From the NCBI RefSeq assembly GCF_029633865.1, contig NC_079223.1:8102469-8166468 (forward strand): a stretch of 64,000 bases of DNA. Direction: 5' to 3'. Origin of the DNA: Lampris incognitus (Eukaryota; Chordata; Actinopteri; Lampriformes; Lampridae). The notes under the pieces were generated by a model. It worked only from the letters and a program-made list of their open reading frames with translations, did not search any database and had not been told where the DNA came from. Position numbers and translations under genes: made by a program. Below are positions 22,693-33,851 of the stretch, in pieces (position 1 is the stretch's first letter; each line of letters starts with the position of its first letter).

Positions 22693-23890
22693 TTATAAAT
22701 GTTGGCTCTGTTGCTGAAAGGCAGCCATTCTCAGCACCGGGCGGGAACCCTTGTTGTTGGAGGTGGTTGATCTGTTCCTAATGACATTTTCTGAGCGGCA
22801 GGCCCTCCTCATGCGATAAGTCCTGGCTTTGCTCTCGCAGCAACCCATGCTGCTCATGAGCTGGTAGGCATCCTTCCTGAAAGCCTTGGTGAAGATGGCA
22901 TAAAGGAAGGGATTAGCACAGGAGTTGATGGGGAAGAAGAGCACCAGGAGAATCTTGGAGTTAGTAACTGTGATTAGGGGCACCTCGAACGCTGCCGAGA
23001 TGGCAAAGAAGGAGATCGGCGCCATGCACAGCATGTCGGTGAAAACAAGCACAGCCATGCGCTTGGCGATTTTGGCATCAGCGCCACGTCCAGGGAACTC
23101 GGGGTTCCTCACAGCCAAGTAGATCAGCATGTAGCAAACACACACGGTAAGGAAGGCGGCCACGTTGACGAGCAGCAGGATTATGATGAAGGCCTGAGCC
23201 AGGGGGGTTTCTATGTCCATTGGCAAGCACATGCTGACTTTGTTGTAGCTGCTTACACCAACCAGGGGTAGTGTTCCCATGCCCAGACAGATCAACCAGC
23301 CAGCTGCCATTACACTAGCAGCCTGCATGAGGCCAAGACGGCGTTCTGGCTTCAGAGCATTGGTGATGGTATGCCAGCGCTCCAGAGTGATAGTGGAAAG
23401 TGTGTAGATTGACAGTTCCCCACCAAATACAGACAAGAAGCCGGCGGCACCGCAACCGGGCCCAGTCTGCCATTCAGCGGCATGCTGACTGTAGCGTCCA
23501 CGTGTGCGCAGATCCACAATGGCTATCATCAGAAGGTAGACTCCAATGCAGAGGTCTGCGAAAGCCAGGTGGCACATGAGGAAGCGCGGTACGGTCAGCT
23601 TGCTCCGGCTGGTAAAGAAAACTAGCAGCACCGACAGGTTACCCGTGATGGTCAGTGCGCTGATAAACCAAATGGCGACTCTGAGAAAACTGAAACCTGC
23701 AACGTCCTCGCAAGGGTTGAAAGCATCGGCTTCAGGGGTGCACCGGGAACTCTGGCAGTAGTCCAGTTCTGGATACCGGAAATTCACGTCTCCAAAGCCT
23801 CCGTCTCTGATAAACACATCATCGTCGGAAATAGATGGCATATCCACAGAAAGGGGTGTGTTTGATGAAGCTCCAGTTACACCTTGAACC
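22693..23890 (-). CDS. fshr: fshr-type terminal exon: hinge, seven transmembrane helices, C-terminal tail
   Basis: The exon opens after TTTGACAG in phase 2 and runs about 398 codons to TAA. It has the hinge tyrosine/cysteine region [12 protein letters not shown] and the family landmark DAFNPCED before TM1. Class motifs follow: [16 protein letters not shown] (TM2), LERWHTIT (the E/DRY equivalent), KVSMCLPMD (ECL2), [16 protein letters not shown] (TM6), [16 protein letters not shown] (NPxxY), and a palmitoylation-type CCESK after TM7. The coding frame is intact. Some normally fixed positions differ: TM3 reads [11 protein letters not shown] where relatives have FASELSVYTLT, so the receptor is fast-evolving but looks functional. 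Confidence 0.96.
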
Positions 23891-26800
23891 CTGTCAAAGA
23901 AGAAGAACTTATTCAGGTCGGATATTCATTCATGTTGCACAGTTGATGGGTATTCTTATAATCCCCAATTTGCATGCCACACAACTTTACAAAATGCTGA
24001 GGAAGTTTACGGCATATTGGGTTTTTTTTCTCTCTGAATAGTTTTTGCATAGCCGGACCATCTGAAATGTGTCTTAAAAGACTCTGGAGCTCTATCAGCA
24101 GTGCAACGTGCATGCAATACAGCCATCCATCCATTATCCAAACTGCTTATCCTGCTCTCAGGGTCGCGGGGATGCTGGAGCCTATCCCAGCAGTCATTGG
24201 GCGGCAGGTGGGGAGACACTCTGGACAGGCCGCCAGGCCATCACAGGGCCCACACACACACACACACACACACACCTAGGGACAATTTAGTCCGGCCAAT
24301 TCACCTGACCTACATGTCTTTGGACTGTGGGAGGAAACCGGAGCCCCTGGAGGAAACCCACACAGACACGGGGAGAACATGCAAACTCCACACAGAGGAC
24401 GACCCGGGACGACCCCCGAGGTTGGACGACCCCGGGGCTCGAACCCAGGACCCTCTTCTGTGAATATACAATCAAATATAACATCAATAACCAACACAGA
24501 CTGGAGAACACGAATGCTTATGAGTAAACAAACCAGATGGTACTCCAGGGAGGACAGGCTTCTCGGAAGTAAACTACAGTCATTTGTGAACCAAACTATA
24601 AAGTGCTAATCTATGCAGAAAGATTTTATTGTTTCACAAACAAATCTGACAGGATTGGTGAATAACCCCCCCCCCTTATTTTTCTCCTCAATTGTACCTG
24701 GCCAATTACCCCACATCTCCAAGCTGTCCCAGTCGCTGCTCCACCCCCCTCTGCCGATCCGGGGAGGGCTGCAGACTACCACACGCCTCCTCCCATACAT
24801 GTGGAGTCACCAGCTGCTTCTTTTCACCTGCCAGTGAGGAGTTTCACCAGGAGGACGTAGCATGTGGGAGGATCACGCTATCCCCCCCCCCCCCGTTCCC
24901 CCTGAACAGACGCCCTGACCGAACAGAGGAGGCGCTAGTGCAGCGACCAGGACACATACCCACATCCGGATTGTGCCTGTAGGGACGCCCGACCGAGCCG
25001 GAGGTAACACGGGGACTCGAACCGGTGATCCCCGTGTTGGTAGGCAACGGAATAGACCGCCACGCTATCCGGACGCCCAGGATTGGTGAATAAATTCAGG
25101 TCAAAGCTGTAGTTGGGTGCTGCTCACTGCATAGTTGGGGTTACACGATATATCTACAACTGCTCAATTACAAAGGTGTTGCTTTCATCAAAAACATAAT
25201 TTAATCCTTTGCCACTGGTTTAAAAAGCCGGCTCGGTCAGCTTCCCGTAATCTCAAGCAGCTCTGACGTTGTTTAAACACAGGATGAGACTGAATAATTA
25301 GCCTGATTAATGTTCACCTCGCTGAAGGGTCAAACTCATCACAATATATGGATCCATTACTCCATGCCGGGTGAATGGGGAAATCCCTTTGGGGGAAAAA
25401 GGAGGAGAAAGTCAGGAAATGGTTTGGGGCTCTCCAAAGTGTGCTGTTACCGTCGCGTTCTTCGAGAAGCTACGTGGCTGCACGTCAAATTAAAGACACG
25501 GCGGGCGAGCAAATCTAGACGACTGACTGGAATCCCCTCTGGCGAGCAAATCTAGAAGACTGACTGGAATCCCCTCTGGCGAGCAAATCTAGACGACTGA
25601 CTGGAATCCCCTCTGGCGAGCAAATCTAGACGACTGACTGGAATCCCCTCTGGCGAGCAAATCTAGACGACTGACTGGAATCCCCTCTGGCGAGCAAATC
25701 TAGACGACTGACTGGAATCCTCTCTGGCGAGCAAATCTAGACGACTGACTGGAATCCCCTCTGGCGAGCAAATCTAGACGACTGACTGGAATCCCCTCTG
25801 GCGAGCAAATCTAGACGACTGACTGGAATCCCCTCTGGCGAGCAAATCTAGACGACTGACTGGAATCCCCTCTGGCGAGCAAATCTAGACGACTGACTGG
25901 AATCCCCTCTGGCGAGCAAATCTAGACGACTGACTGGAATCCCCTCTGGCGAGCAAATCTAGACGACTGACTGGAATCCCCTCTGGCGAGCAAATCTAGA
26001 CGACTGACTGGAATCCCCTCTGGCGAGCAAATCTAGACGACTGACTGGAATCCTCTCTGGCGAGCAAATCTAGAAGACTGACTGGAATCCCCTCTGGCGA
26101 GCAAATCTAGACGACTGACTGGAATCCCCTCTGGCGAGCAAATCTAGACGACTGACTGGAATCCCCTCTGGCGAGCAAATCTAGACGACTGACTGGAATC
26201 CCCTCTGGCGAGCAAATCTAGACGACTGACTGGAATCCTCTCTGGCGAGCAAATCTAGACGACTGACTGGAATCCTCTCTGGCGAGCAGACAGCGACATG
26301 GGACTACAAGGCAGGCTGCGTCTATAGAGACATTCTACACACTAACCTGAGGTTGCACAGGGTTTTTATGACAACGAGGTGCCTACAAGTTACTATGAGG
26401 ATGGTGTTACCTGTCTGCGCTCCAGGTGAGCAACGCACAGCAGTGGCTGCTGTAGGCGAGGTGGGCCTCTCGCGGGCTCCAGAGTCCTTGCAGGGGAGGC
26501 AGCCTCTTTAAAGCGAACGCCGACTGGGCCAGCAAGACCAAAACCGACTCGAGTCCGTGCGCTGGTAGGTCCCCGACCGCTGTTGCAGAGACATCCCTTG
26601 GAAATAAAGAGTAGACCAAAATAATTTCGTTGAACGTGAGGTCACCGGGACCGCTCCCAGGACAAAACATGACGGAGCCAAACTCTTTAATAAACTCCCT
26701 CGTAAATGATTAGGCGGCGAAGGCATCTCCGCGACCGACTCCCCCCGGGCTCAGGGTCCAGGACCGCTGTCCTTGTTGTGCCCCACTGATAACAGTCCTC

Positions 26801-28738
26801 CCTCTGAGTAAACAGACACAAACAAACACGCTTGTTTTGAGCGTGTGTACTGTTAAAAGAAAGCTAAGGAAGTAAGGTTTCTCGCGTTGAGTGAGTGAGT
26901 TTGATAGCAAAATCAATTTATTCATAGGGCGTGCTGGGGCCGATCTAGAAGGTTCCCCTCTGTTTGACTATCCCTCCCAATTTCGAAAATACGGTTATTG
27001 ACGTCTCTACTTTCTGGGTACATATCCAAGGTTCACTTATTGTGTTGCCTTCTTCGCCGTCTCGTGTTCATTTGTGTGAGCGTGTTACACAACGGTGTGA
27101 CAGGCCTCTCCATTCAGGTGTGCTGGGTGGGGGATTCAGGAAGCGGATGCTCACCTCCTCGTGACAATGGCTGAGTCAGAAACCCAATACCGTAGTCCCG
27201 GCAACTGACCCAGACGCTCACATGCCACCGCGCAGTGTGTTTGCAAAGTGCCGGATGTGGATTTTGGGTGTGTGGGAAGTGCCTGGGAATAAAGCCGCTT
27301 CACTTTGTCATCGCACAGCTGTTCAGTTACAATGAGATGTGATATCTGCATTCAGCCCGTCCTATTGTATAGGAGCAGTGGGCAGCTGTTCTGCTTCCCA
27401 TTGCCTTGCTCAGGGGTACAGGCGGGAGTATCAACCCTAACACGCAGGTCTTTCTGACGGGGGGAGGAAACCGGAGCACCCGGAGGAGGAAACCCACGCA
27501 GACACGGGGAGAACATGCAAACTCCACACACAGAAAGGACCTGGGACGGCCTGGGGTTCGAATCCAGGACCCTCTTGCTGTGAGGCAGCAGTGCTGACCC
27601 ACTGGGCCACCGCGCCGCCCCAAACTGCGTTTGCAAGAATTTCTGAGTCTCCGGCTGATTTTACCACACACACCCCAGCTGGTCTATAACGCACCGGGCC
27701 CTGCAGAACCTTCCTCAGCTGAAGAGCCGCAGCGTATGTGCAGATTCATCATTACGTTACAGACAAAATGCAACCGCATAAATCAAGCATGAGTGAGAAT
27801 TAAACCATCGTAGCGGTCTATTCCGTTGCCTAGCAACACGGATATTGCCGGTTCGAATCCCCGCGTTACCCCCGGTTTGGTCGGGCGTCCCCACAGACAC
27901 AACTGGCCGTGTCTGCGGGTGGGAAGCCGGATGTGGGTACGTGTCCTGGTCGCTGCACGAGCACTTCCTCCGGTCAGCCGGGGCACCTGTTGAGGGGGGA
28001 GGGGGAACTGGGGGTGATCCTCCCACGTGATACGTCCCCCCCCCCCAGTGAAACTCCTCACCGTCAGGTGATAGGAAGCGGCTGGCGACTCCACATGTAT
28101 GGGAGGAGGCATGTGGTAGTCTGCAGCCCTCTCTGGATCGGTAGAGGGGGTGGAGCAGCGACCGGGACGGCTCGGAAGAGTGGGGTAATTGGCCAGACAC
28201 AATTAGGGAGAAAAAGGGGGGGGGGGGGCAGGGGGAATCCAAAAAAAAAAAAAAGTATTGAGACAGTCGGCGAGAACAGACCTCCTCTCTCGCTGCATTG
28301 CTGGCGCCCCCGTTCGGGTGAAAACAACGTGCGGCCTCCATTACACATGTACGAGGCACGTCGTCGAAACAACTTCATACACAAATGAACAAGTCACGAC
28401 GATTATTCCATTTTCCAAATTGTGCGGTTATGTCGAAAGTGCTTTTCCACCTCATCCGCTGCTGAGTGTTTGTGCTATTTAGTCTAAATCGGAGGGACAA
28501 ATTTGGGGGCGCATGTCCCCCCATGCGGTACATCAGATTCCTGGTTTTCTCGATTGAGCTGTGCAACAACGGCAGACATACAAATTCAACACGCTGCTGC
28601 GCCACAGTTGTTTCAACAGGTGCGCGTCTCGGCGACTGAGAAGGTCTGCGAAGCGGCACTTACATCTCCGAGAGGTTGAGAAGACTGTTGAACGCCAACG
28701 TCTGAATGGTTTCCAGAGTGAGGCTCATTGAAATCTCA
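22693..28738 (-). CDS. fshr: Glycoprotein hormone receptor (FSHR/LHCGR class, probably fshr), partial
   Basis: This is a leucine-rich-repeat GPCR of the gonadotropin/thyrotropin receptor family, which couples hormone binding to Gs/cAMP at the gonadal cell surface. Recognised exons: 22693-23890 (hinge end, seven helices, tail), 26411-26596 (last LRRs and first hinge), 28664-28738 (LRR exon 3) and a probable exon 4 at about 28490-28562. The 186-bp and 75-bp sizes equal those of human FSHR exons 9 and 3. Exons 1, 2 and 5-8 were not found: those downstream of exon 4 should lie in 26.6-28.5 kb, and the leader exons right of 28.74 kb. FSHR is preferred to LHCGR from the exon 4-like segment ([10 protein letters not shown]) and the direct join from exon 9 to the seven-helix exon, but fish LHCGR shares the latter, so the paralogue is not settled. 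Confidence 0.8.
23891..24119. other. Start of last fshr-type intron (acceptor side)
   Basis: Contains the pyrimidine tract and TTTGACAG acceptor of the terminal receptor exon; nothing else seen. Confidence 0.6.
24120..24460 (-). repeat. tRNA-derived SINE, family B, head truncated
   Basis: Reverse copy with tail and internal CA repeat; the tRNA head is cut just after the B box. Confidence 0.83.
24666..25078 (-). repeat. tRNA-derived SINE, family A, with perfect 15-bp target duplication
   Basis: Reverse-oriented copy in the last fshr-type intron. AGGATTGGTGAATAA stands on both sides (24651-24665 and 25079-25093), which defines the element ends exactly and indicates recent insertion by LINE-type target-primed retrotransposition. 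Confidence 0.93.
25501..26290. repeat. 37-bp minisatellite, about 21 copies, in the last fshr-type intron
   Basis: Near-identical units GCGAGCAAATCTAGACGACT + GACTGGAATCCCCTCTG. Variants are few (GACGAC/GAAGAC, CCCC/CCTC), so the array is homogenised. It ends about 120 bp from the exon 9 donor. Confidence 0.97.
26411..26596 (-). CDS. fshr: fshr-type exon 9: last leucine-rich repeats and start of hinge
   Basis: Exactly 186 bp, bounded by CCAAG acceptor and GTAACA donor. It encodes [18 protein letters not shown], then a [10 protein letters not shown] repeat and [11 protein letters not shown]. This aligns with the human FSHR exon that runs from DISRTRIHSLPSYGLENL to LTYPSHCCAF, including the adjacent cysteine pair that anchors the hinge. 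It ends in phase 2, as the terminal exon requires. Confidence 0.92.
27335..27622 (-). repeat. tRNA-derived SINE, family C, tail shortened
   Basis: Reverse copy containing head, core and CAGGCGGGAGTATCAACCC, lacking most of the TTTATT tail. Confidence 0.78.
27808..28255 (+). repeat. tRNA-derived SINE, family A
   Basis: Forward copy starting at the A box and ending in a run of about 14 A. Lies where fshr-type LRR exons 5-8 are expected. Confidence 0.82.
28490..28562 (-). CDS. fshr: Probable fshr-type LRR exon 4, donor not recognisable
   Basis: A TTGCACAG acceptor at about 28563-28570 opens a frame that continues exon 3 in the correct phase and reads [14 protein letters not shown], then PPNLSLRF. 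The human FSHR counterpart begins RIEKANNLLYINPE. At the expected 75-bp length there is AGACTAAATAG rather than a GT donor, and no good donor follows. The left boundary given is therefore only the expected one. It may be a decayed exon, a non-standard splice or a sequence error. Confidence 0.6.
28664..28738 (-). CDS. fshr: fshr-type LRR exon 3
   Basis: The exon is 75 bp between an ACTCGCAG acceptor and a GTAAGT donor. It encodes [20 protein letters not shown] then NLSEI, which parallels human LHCGR [20 protein letters not shown] plus NLSEI. This repeat forms part of the hormone-binding concave face. Both phases match the family. Confidence 0.9.
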
Positions 28739-30639
28739 CTGCGAGTTTACAACAGAGATCAGGGGAAAAGTAAGAACAGCCGCCAGGAAAGGCCCCTTTG
28801 AGCCTCAGGTTAAAGACAGAACACATGGCTCCTCTGCACCTCCAGAGATGTGCCCTCATACACAACGGTTGGACATGGGGCAAGCGTAAACAGTGCTTAT
28901 AGGCACCAAAACTACGGATATATACTCTAAGTGACAATCTACATGTAAACAACGGTAGGCCTTTGTACACTACAACACCGTAGGCGGTGCACTTGTGTTC
29001 CCATGGCACTGTAGGCTTACTTTAACTCCCGAAGAACACGCTCACCTAAGAATCATTAACATACCAATTTCTCGTGGAGGATCATTTTGGTAACATAAAT
29101 TGTGAAGAATATATATGTTGTGTTGTGTAGATGTACCGTCGCCATAAGTTTACCCACATAATATAATATTTGAAAAATGACAATCCAAAATAAAACCTAA
29201 GAATGATCTGTTTTCCTTCTGCGTGTCAGGATATCCTACACTATAGGCTAAAACCTGAGCGCCGTGTTTTTGTTTTCGCGTTGGAAACACTAAACACCAA
29301 ATAGATTCATTCATTCATCATCAAAACCGCTTATCCTGCTCTCCGGGTCACGGGGATGCCGGAGCCTATCCCAGCAGTCAGTGGGTGGCAGGCGGGGACC
29401 CTGGACAGGCCACCACAGGGCCTATTACAGACTTTTCTGCATATACTCCACTCCCATCCTTCCACTGACTGTACAATAGGTCTCAAATTGTTCATGCAGT
29501 TGAGATGATGTGCCTAAGTCGCCTGCCTTGCCCAAAACGGGCTCATCGTGTTTGGAACATTTTTGTGGACTGCACCTTTTGCTGACCTGATACGTTGAAA
29601 GTACATTGAAACCTAAACTCTTGAGTTTTTCCCCAGTTGAGCGACTGTTGTGTTATCTGGTTGGTGCATTCATGAAGCAAGGAAGGAAGCTCCAGCTGGA
29701 TCTTAGCAGGGCAGCAGGTTGTGCCCTGCACTGCTAAGATACTGAAGCTAATGGAGGTAAAGTGCATGACTATTTATCCCAGCTGTAAGCAAAGGAAGGG
29801 TGAAATGTCTCATTGTTTGCTTTTAAGAATCCAAACGCATGGTAAAAACAATCGAATCTTATCTCAGAAACCCATTTGTTTCCTGGTGGGCCTGCTGCTG
29901 GGGGTTGGTTTAAACTTCCAAAGTCAAAACCAAATTCAGCTCAATCCACCGTAGAGTGCGGCGGTATGCACTTTCTGATTCACCCTTGATAGGAAAATGG
30001 GAAATTTCGGGGGGTTTTTTCTCAGTAAGGCAACACGTAGTGACTCAACACTTCTCTTTGTCTAGATTTTGGTGTGAATAAGCGGCCTTTCAGACTCGGC
30101 TCGGGAAATGGCATACATCTGTCCCTCAGAATAAGAGTTGTGCTACCTCCTGTTGCTGGAGCTCAACAGCCACAACAGCTGGGGTTCACCTTCCTACGGG
30201 ACGGTTTCAGGAGATGATGACTGTCAGGACAATGGAAGAGCCCATTAAGACTTGACTTACATTTTCTGGACTCCTTTCAGATCCTCGAAAGAATGGCTGG
30301 AGATAGTGTGGAGAGAGAGGTCGCTCAGGACTCTGAAACAAGAAGATATGGTATGAATAAAAAAAAACACGCCATTACCATTAAATTCTTTTATGGGGGA
30401 TTAAATGAATTTACATTTATTACAGGTGTCGAAATGACGCATAGCTTCCTGTACATCGTGGCAGTTTTGTTGCTCCGGTGTTTTTCCAATAAAAACTCTA
30501 CCTGTTTCTGTTCTTGGAGATGAAAATGTGAAAAAAATTAAACCTCATTTCAAGTTTTTACCAATGAAACCATGTAATCTGTTTGAAATAGGCTACAGTG
30601 CATCTGGGACACGTAAAACAAATTTGCTGGTTCGAATCC
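28739..30639. other. Presumed fshr-type 5' introns, leader exons not found
   Basis: Only a SINE tail at 29.3 kb was recognised. A hydrophobic leader with a CxCxnC LRR cap, expected for exon 1, was not seen on the minus strand. Confidence 0.45.
29307..29425 (-). repeat. SINE family B, 3' end only
   Basis: About 120 bp of tail (ATTCATTCATC, then AACCGCTTATCCTGCTCTC) in reverse orientation; 5' truncated. Confidence 0.75.
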
Positions 30640-31545
30640 CAGTCTACTACTACTACTACTACTACTACTACTTTCGGCTGCTCCCGTTGGGGGTCGCCAC
30701 AGCGGATCATCCATTTCCATCTCTTCCTGTCCTCTGCATCTTCCTCTGTCACACCAGCCACCTGCATGTCCTCCCTCACCACATCCACAACACACCACCT
30801 CCTCTTTGGCCTTCCTCTTCTCCTCTTCCCTGGCAGCTCTATATTCAGCATATTTCTCCCAATATACCCGGCATCTCTCCTCCACACATGTCCAAGCCAT
30901 CTCAATCTTGCCTCTCTTGCTTTGTCTCCAAACTGTCCAACCTGAGCTGTCCCTCTAATGTACTCGTTCCTAATCCTGTCCTTCTTCATCACTCCCAATG
31001 AAAATCTTAGCATCTTCAACTCTGCCACCTCCAGCTCCACCTCCTGTCTTTTCATCAGTGCCACCGTCTCCAAACCATATAACATAGCTGGTCTCACTAC
31101 TATCTTGTAAACCTTCCCTTTAACTCTTGCTGGTACCCTTCTGTCACAAATCACTCCTGACACTCTTCTCCACCCACTCCACCCTGCCTGCACTCTCTTC
31201 TTACCTCTTCTGCACCCCCCGTTACTTTGTACAGTTGACCCCAAGTATTTAAACTCATACGCCTTCATCACCTCTACTCCTTGCATCCTCACCATTCCAC
31301 TGTCCTCCCTCTCATTCACGCATAGGTATTCCGTCTTGCTCCTACTGACTTTCATTCCTCTTCTCTCCAGTGCATACCTCCACCTCTCCAGGCTCTCCTC
31401 CACCTGTACCCTACTCTTGCTACAGATCACAATGTCATCCGCAAACGTTATAGTTCACGAAGACTCCTGCCTGATCTTGTCCGTCAACCTGTCCATCGCC
31501 ATTGCAAACAAGAAAGGGCTCAGAGCCGATCCTTGATGTAATCTC
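30640..31545 (-). mobile_element. RTE-like non-LTR retrotransposon, 3' part of reverse transcriptase
   Basis: On the minus strand the frame reads GLHQGSALSPFLFAM-type (here RLHQGSALSPFLFAM), DRLTDKIRQESS, stop, TFADDIVICSKSR, then ERRGMKVSRSKTEYLCVNE, YEFKYLGSTVQ and KMLRFSLGVMKKDRIRNE. FADD is the catalytic RT box. The 5' part is missing and a TGA replaces the tryptophan before FADD, so it is a dead, 5'-truncated copy. A TAC microsatellite (30640-30672) is its 3' tail. Confidence 0.88.
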
Positions 31546-31659
31546 CAGCACCAACAGAGGGGAACATAAATCGTGGTGTTACCTGGTAGGGGTAATAACA
31601 TGTCACACCCATAGAAATTGAACGAAAGTAGAACGGACGTTCCCATTCGCTCAACAGAG

Positions 31660-31760
31660 CAGGATGGTCTTTTTCTTCTTCTTCTTCTACTACTACTACT
31701 GCTTTCGGCTGCTCCCGTTAGGGGTCTTTTTCTTCTTCTTCTTCTACTTGGTGTTTATTG
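31660..31760. repeat. CTT/CTA repeats with RTE 3' end fragment
   Basis: TTCTTCTTCTAC runs flank CTTTCGGCTGCTCCCGTTAG, the same motif that borders the RTE tail at 30.67 kb. Confidence 0.65.
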
Positions 31761-32187
31761 GCTGTTAGCAAACAACGAATTGGTGCAGCGGCGGCCATTT
31801 TTAATTGAATCGCTACCCCGGAAGTCGGAAGTTGTTACGACGCAATTCTATTGGTCAGTCGGTTAAAGGGTCCTTCCAGCCTACTTTGAACGGTTGTTGC
31901 CTATGTTGTACTAGTAGTAGCCAACGGCACATTAATAATATAATACTAATAATAACAGTAATGATAACCGTGTAATGCTATTAATAACGCGAAGACACAA
32001 TAGGCCTGAGATTAAACACCAGGAACACTCATAAGTTATAGGTTTATTACCACTGTTAGCAAACGATAGCTCACGTACGCTAACTAGCTAGCTTACGCTA
32101 GTAACCTATAGGGTTTTACCATTAGGTTAGCTAACGTTAGCTCATTTTATACGTTTGTTTATTCATTAGCATACGGACCGTCTAGGG

Positions 32188-32998
32188 CAGTGGTTCTCAA
32201 CCTTTTTGGGGTCCTGGACCCCCTGCGTATTTTTGATCTACCCTGAGAACCCCTCCACCTGATCTTGGGGGAGGGGGGGTTGCAATTTGATAGAAACAGT
32301 AGAAACTGCATTTTAAATTGCATTATAGCATTTATTCACTCTTTGGAGCAAAAATAAGAGCTTTCAGTTGTAACGTAGATATAGTTAACAAAACAGAATT
32401 CTTATGCAGTAACTTTCAGATATATGTAACAAAACAGAATATGTATTCAGTAACTTTCAGATATATGTAACAGAACAGAATTCTTATGCAGTAACTTTCA
32501 GATATATGTAACAAAACAGAATATGTATTCAGTAACTTTCAGATATATGTAACAAAACAGAATATGTATTCAGTAACTTTCAGATATATGTAACAAAACA
32601 GAATATGTATTCAGTAACTTTCAGATATATGTAACAAAACAGAATATGTATTCAGTAACTTTCAGATATATGTAACAAAACAGAATATGTATTCAGTAAC
32701 TTTCAGATATATGTAACAACAGAATTTTTATGCAGTAACTTTTAACAACGCAAACGGGAGCGAGATCTCTTATTTAAACACAATAAATTACACTTGTGAA
32801 ACAGATGTAATTAGAGAAAAAAGTCCTGTTACCCTTTATAGTTTAGGTAGATAAAGGTCTCAGTCACATTTGAGTAAAATAATCCTATTTCTATAAATGT
32901 CATAGGATCTTTTTTTAAAGATATTTTATTTTCACGGACCCCTTGCAATTACACCACGGACCACTAGGGGTCCGCGGACCCCCGGTTGAGAAACACTG
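32188..32998. mobile_element. hAT-type non-autonomous transposon (MITE)
   Basis: CAGTGGTTCTCAACC at the left end and GGTTGAGAAACACTG at the right form the inverted termini typical of vertebrate hAT elements. Flanks GTCTAGGG and AGCTAGGG are an 8-bp target duplication with two mismatches. No transposase ORF. An internal 41-bp tandem array sits at 32386-32740. Confidence 0.82.
32386..32740. repeat. 41-bp tandem repeat inside the hAT MITE
   Basis: About 8.6 units of AACAAAACAGAATATGTATT + CAGTAACTTTCAGATATATG T. Confidence 0.93.
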
Positions 32999-33302
32999 AG
33001 CTAGGGTATACCGATCGTCTACCTACAGCTGCCATTGCACAGAGCCGTGGCGGTCGCTGCCCGGCCCGTACCGGAAACCTGGTTTGTTCCACCTATTTGC
33101 TAACGTTGTAGCGGGCTAACTTCCGGAAACGGATCTGCGGTAGGTCAAAAAATAAAAAATAAAAGAAAGATATGCGGCAGGTCATGGACTCTTTTTTTAA
33201 GTCGCGGACTCGTTGACGTGATGTTTTGCAGAAACGACTAAACCAGCAGTGGAGAAAGTACGATTATTTACAGCTCCACCGAGGTGCGTTGTCGCCATAG
33301 CA

Positions 33303-33799
33303 ACTGTAACCGGTTATTCTCTTGCCCGGTGCGGGATTCGATACGGGGTGTACTGCACCACAAGGCGACATCACTAACCGCTCGACTAAAGGGTCAGACT
33401 CGTTAACTAGGGACTAACGTGTCTTATTAGTAGTTTACACAACCAACGACAATCGCCATTTTCTTTTGAACTATCGTCCCACCGCTGCAACGAGCGACTC
33501 CTACAGGTGATGGTGCCTGCTACAGCTGCCGGTCGATCCGGGGGAAACAGCGTGAGCCTCAGACACATTTGTCCGGGATCCACAGCCTCAAAAATGGGTT
33601 GAACCTGACATGGTCTGCCGTCCTTTTTGTTTCTGTTTTTTTTTCTGTTAACTTTGACACTGTAAACTACTAATAAGACACGTTAGCCCCTAGCTAACGT
33701 GTCTGACCCTTTAGCCAAGCGGTTAGTGATGCCGCCTTGTGGTGCAGTACACCCCGTATCGAATCCCGCACTGGGCAAGAAAATAACCGGTCACTCCAC
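33303..33799. repeat. Palindrome built from two tRNA-like units (family E)
   Basis: Arms 33303-33441 and 33657-33799 are reverse complements. Each contains a tRNA-like head with a perfect pol III A box (TAGCCAAGCGG in the right arm) and a B-box-like ATCGAATCCC. A third copy lies at about 34215-34325 inside the left terminal repeat of the next element. Confidence 0.75.
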
Positions 33800-33851
33800 T
33801 AAGGTCCAATTGAAGGGTCTCCTCTGCCGGAAATATCGCGAAAAAAATGGT

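Noticed and set aside
25501-26290. CRISPR-like array
   Set aside because: Units are contiguous 37-bp tandem repeats without unique spacers, in a vertebrate intron.
26965-27010. Minus-strand [18 protein letters not shown] as possible fshr exon 7
   Set aside because: About five identities in 19 and no donor; the only acceptor gives the wrong phase.
27155-27225. Minus-strand GQLPGLRYW segment resembling an LRR exon of fshr
   Set aside because: Only the short LPxLxY match fits; there is no acceptor at the right place and the phase is wrong, so it is probably chance.
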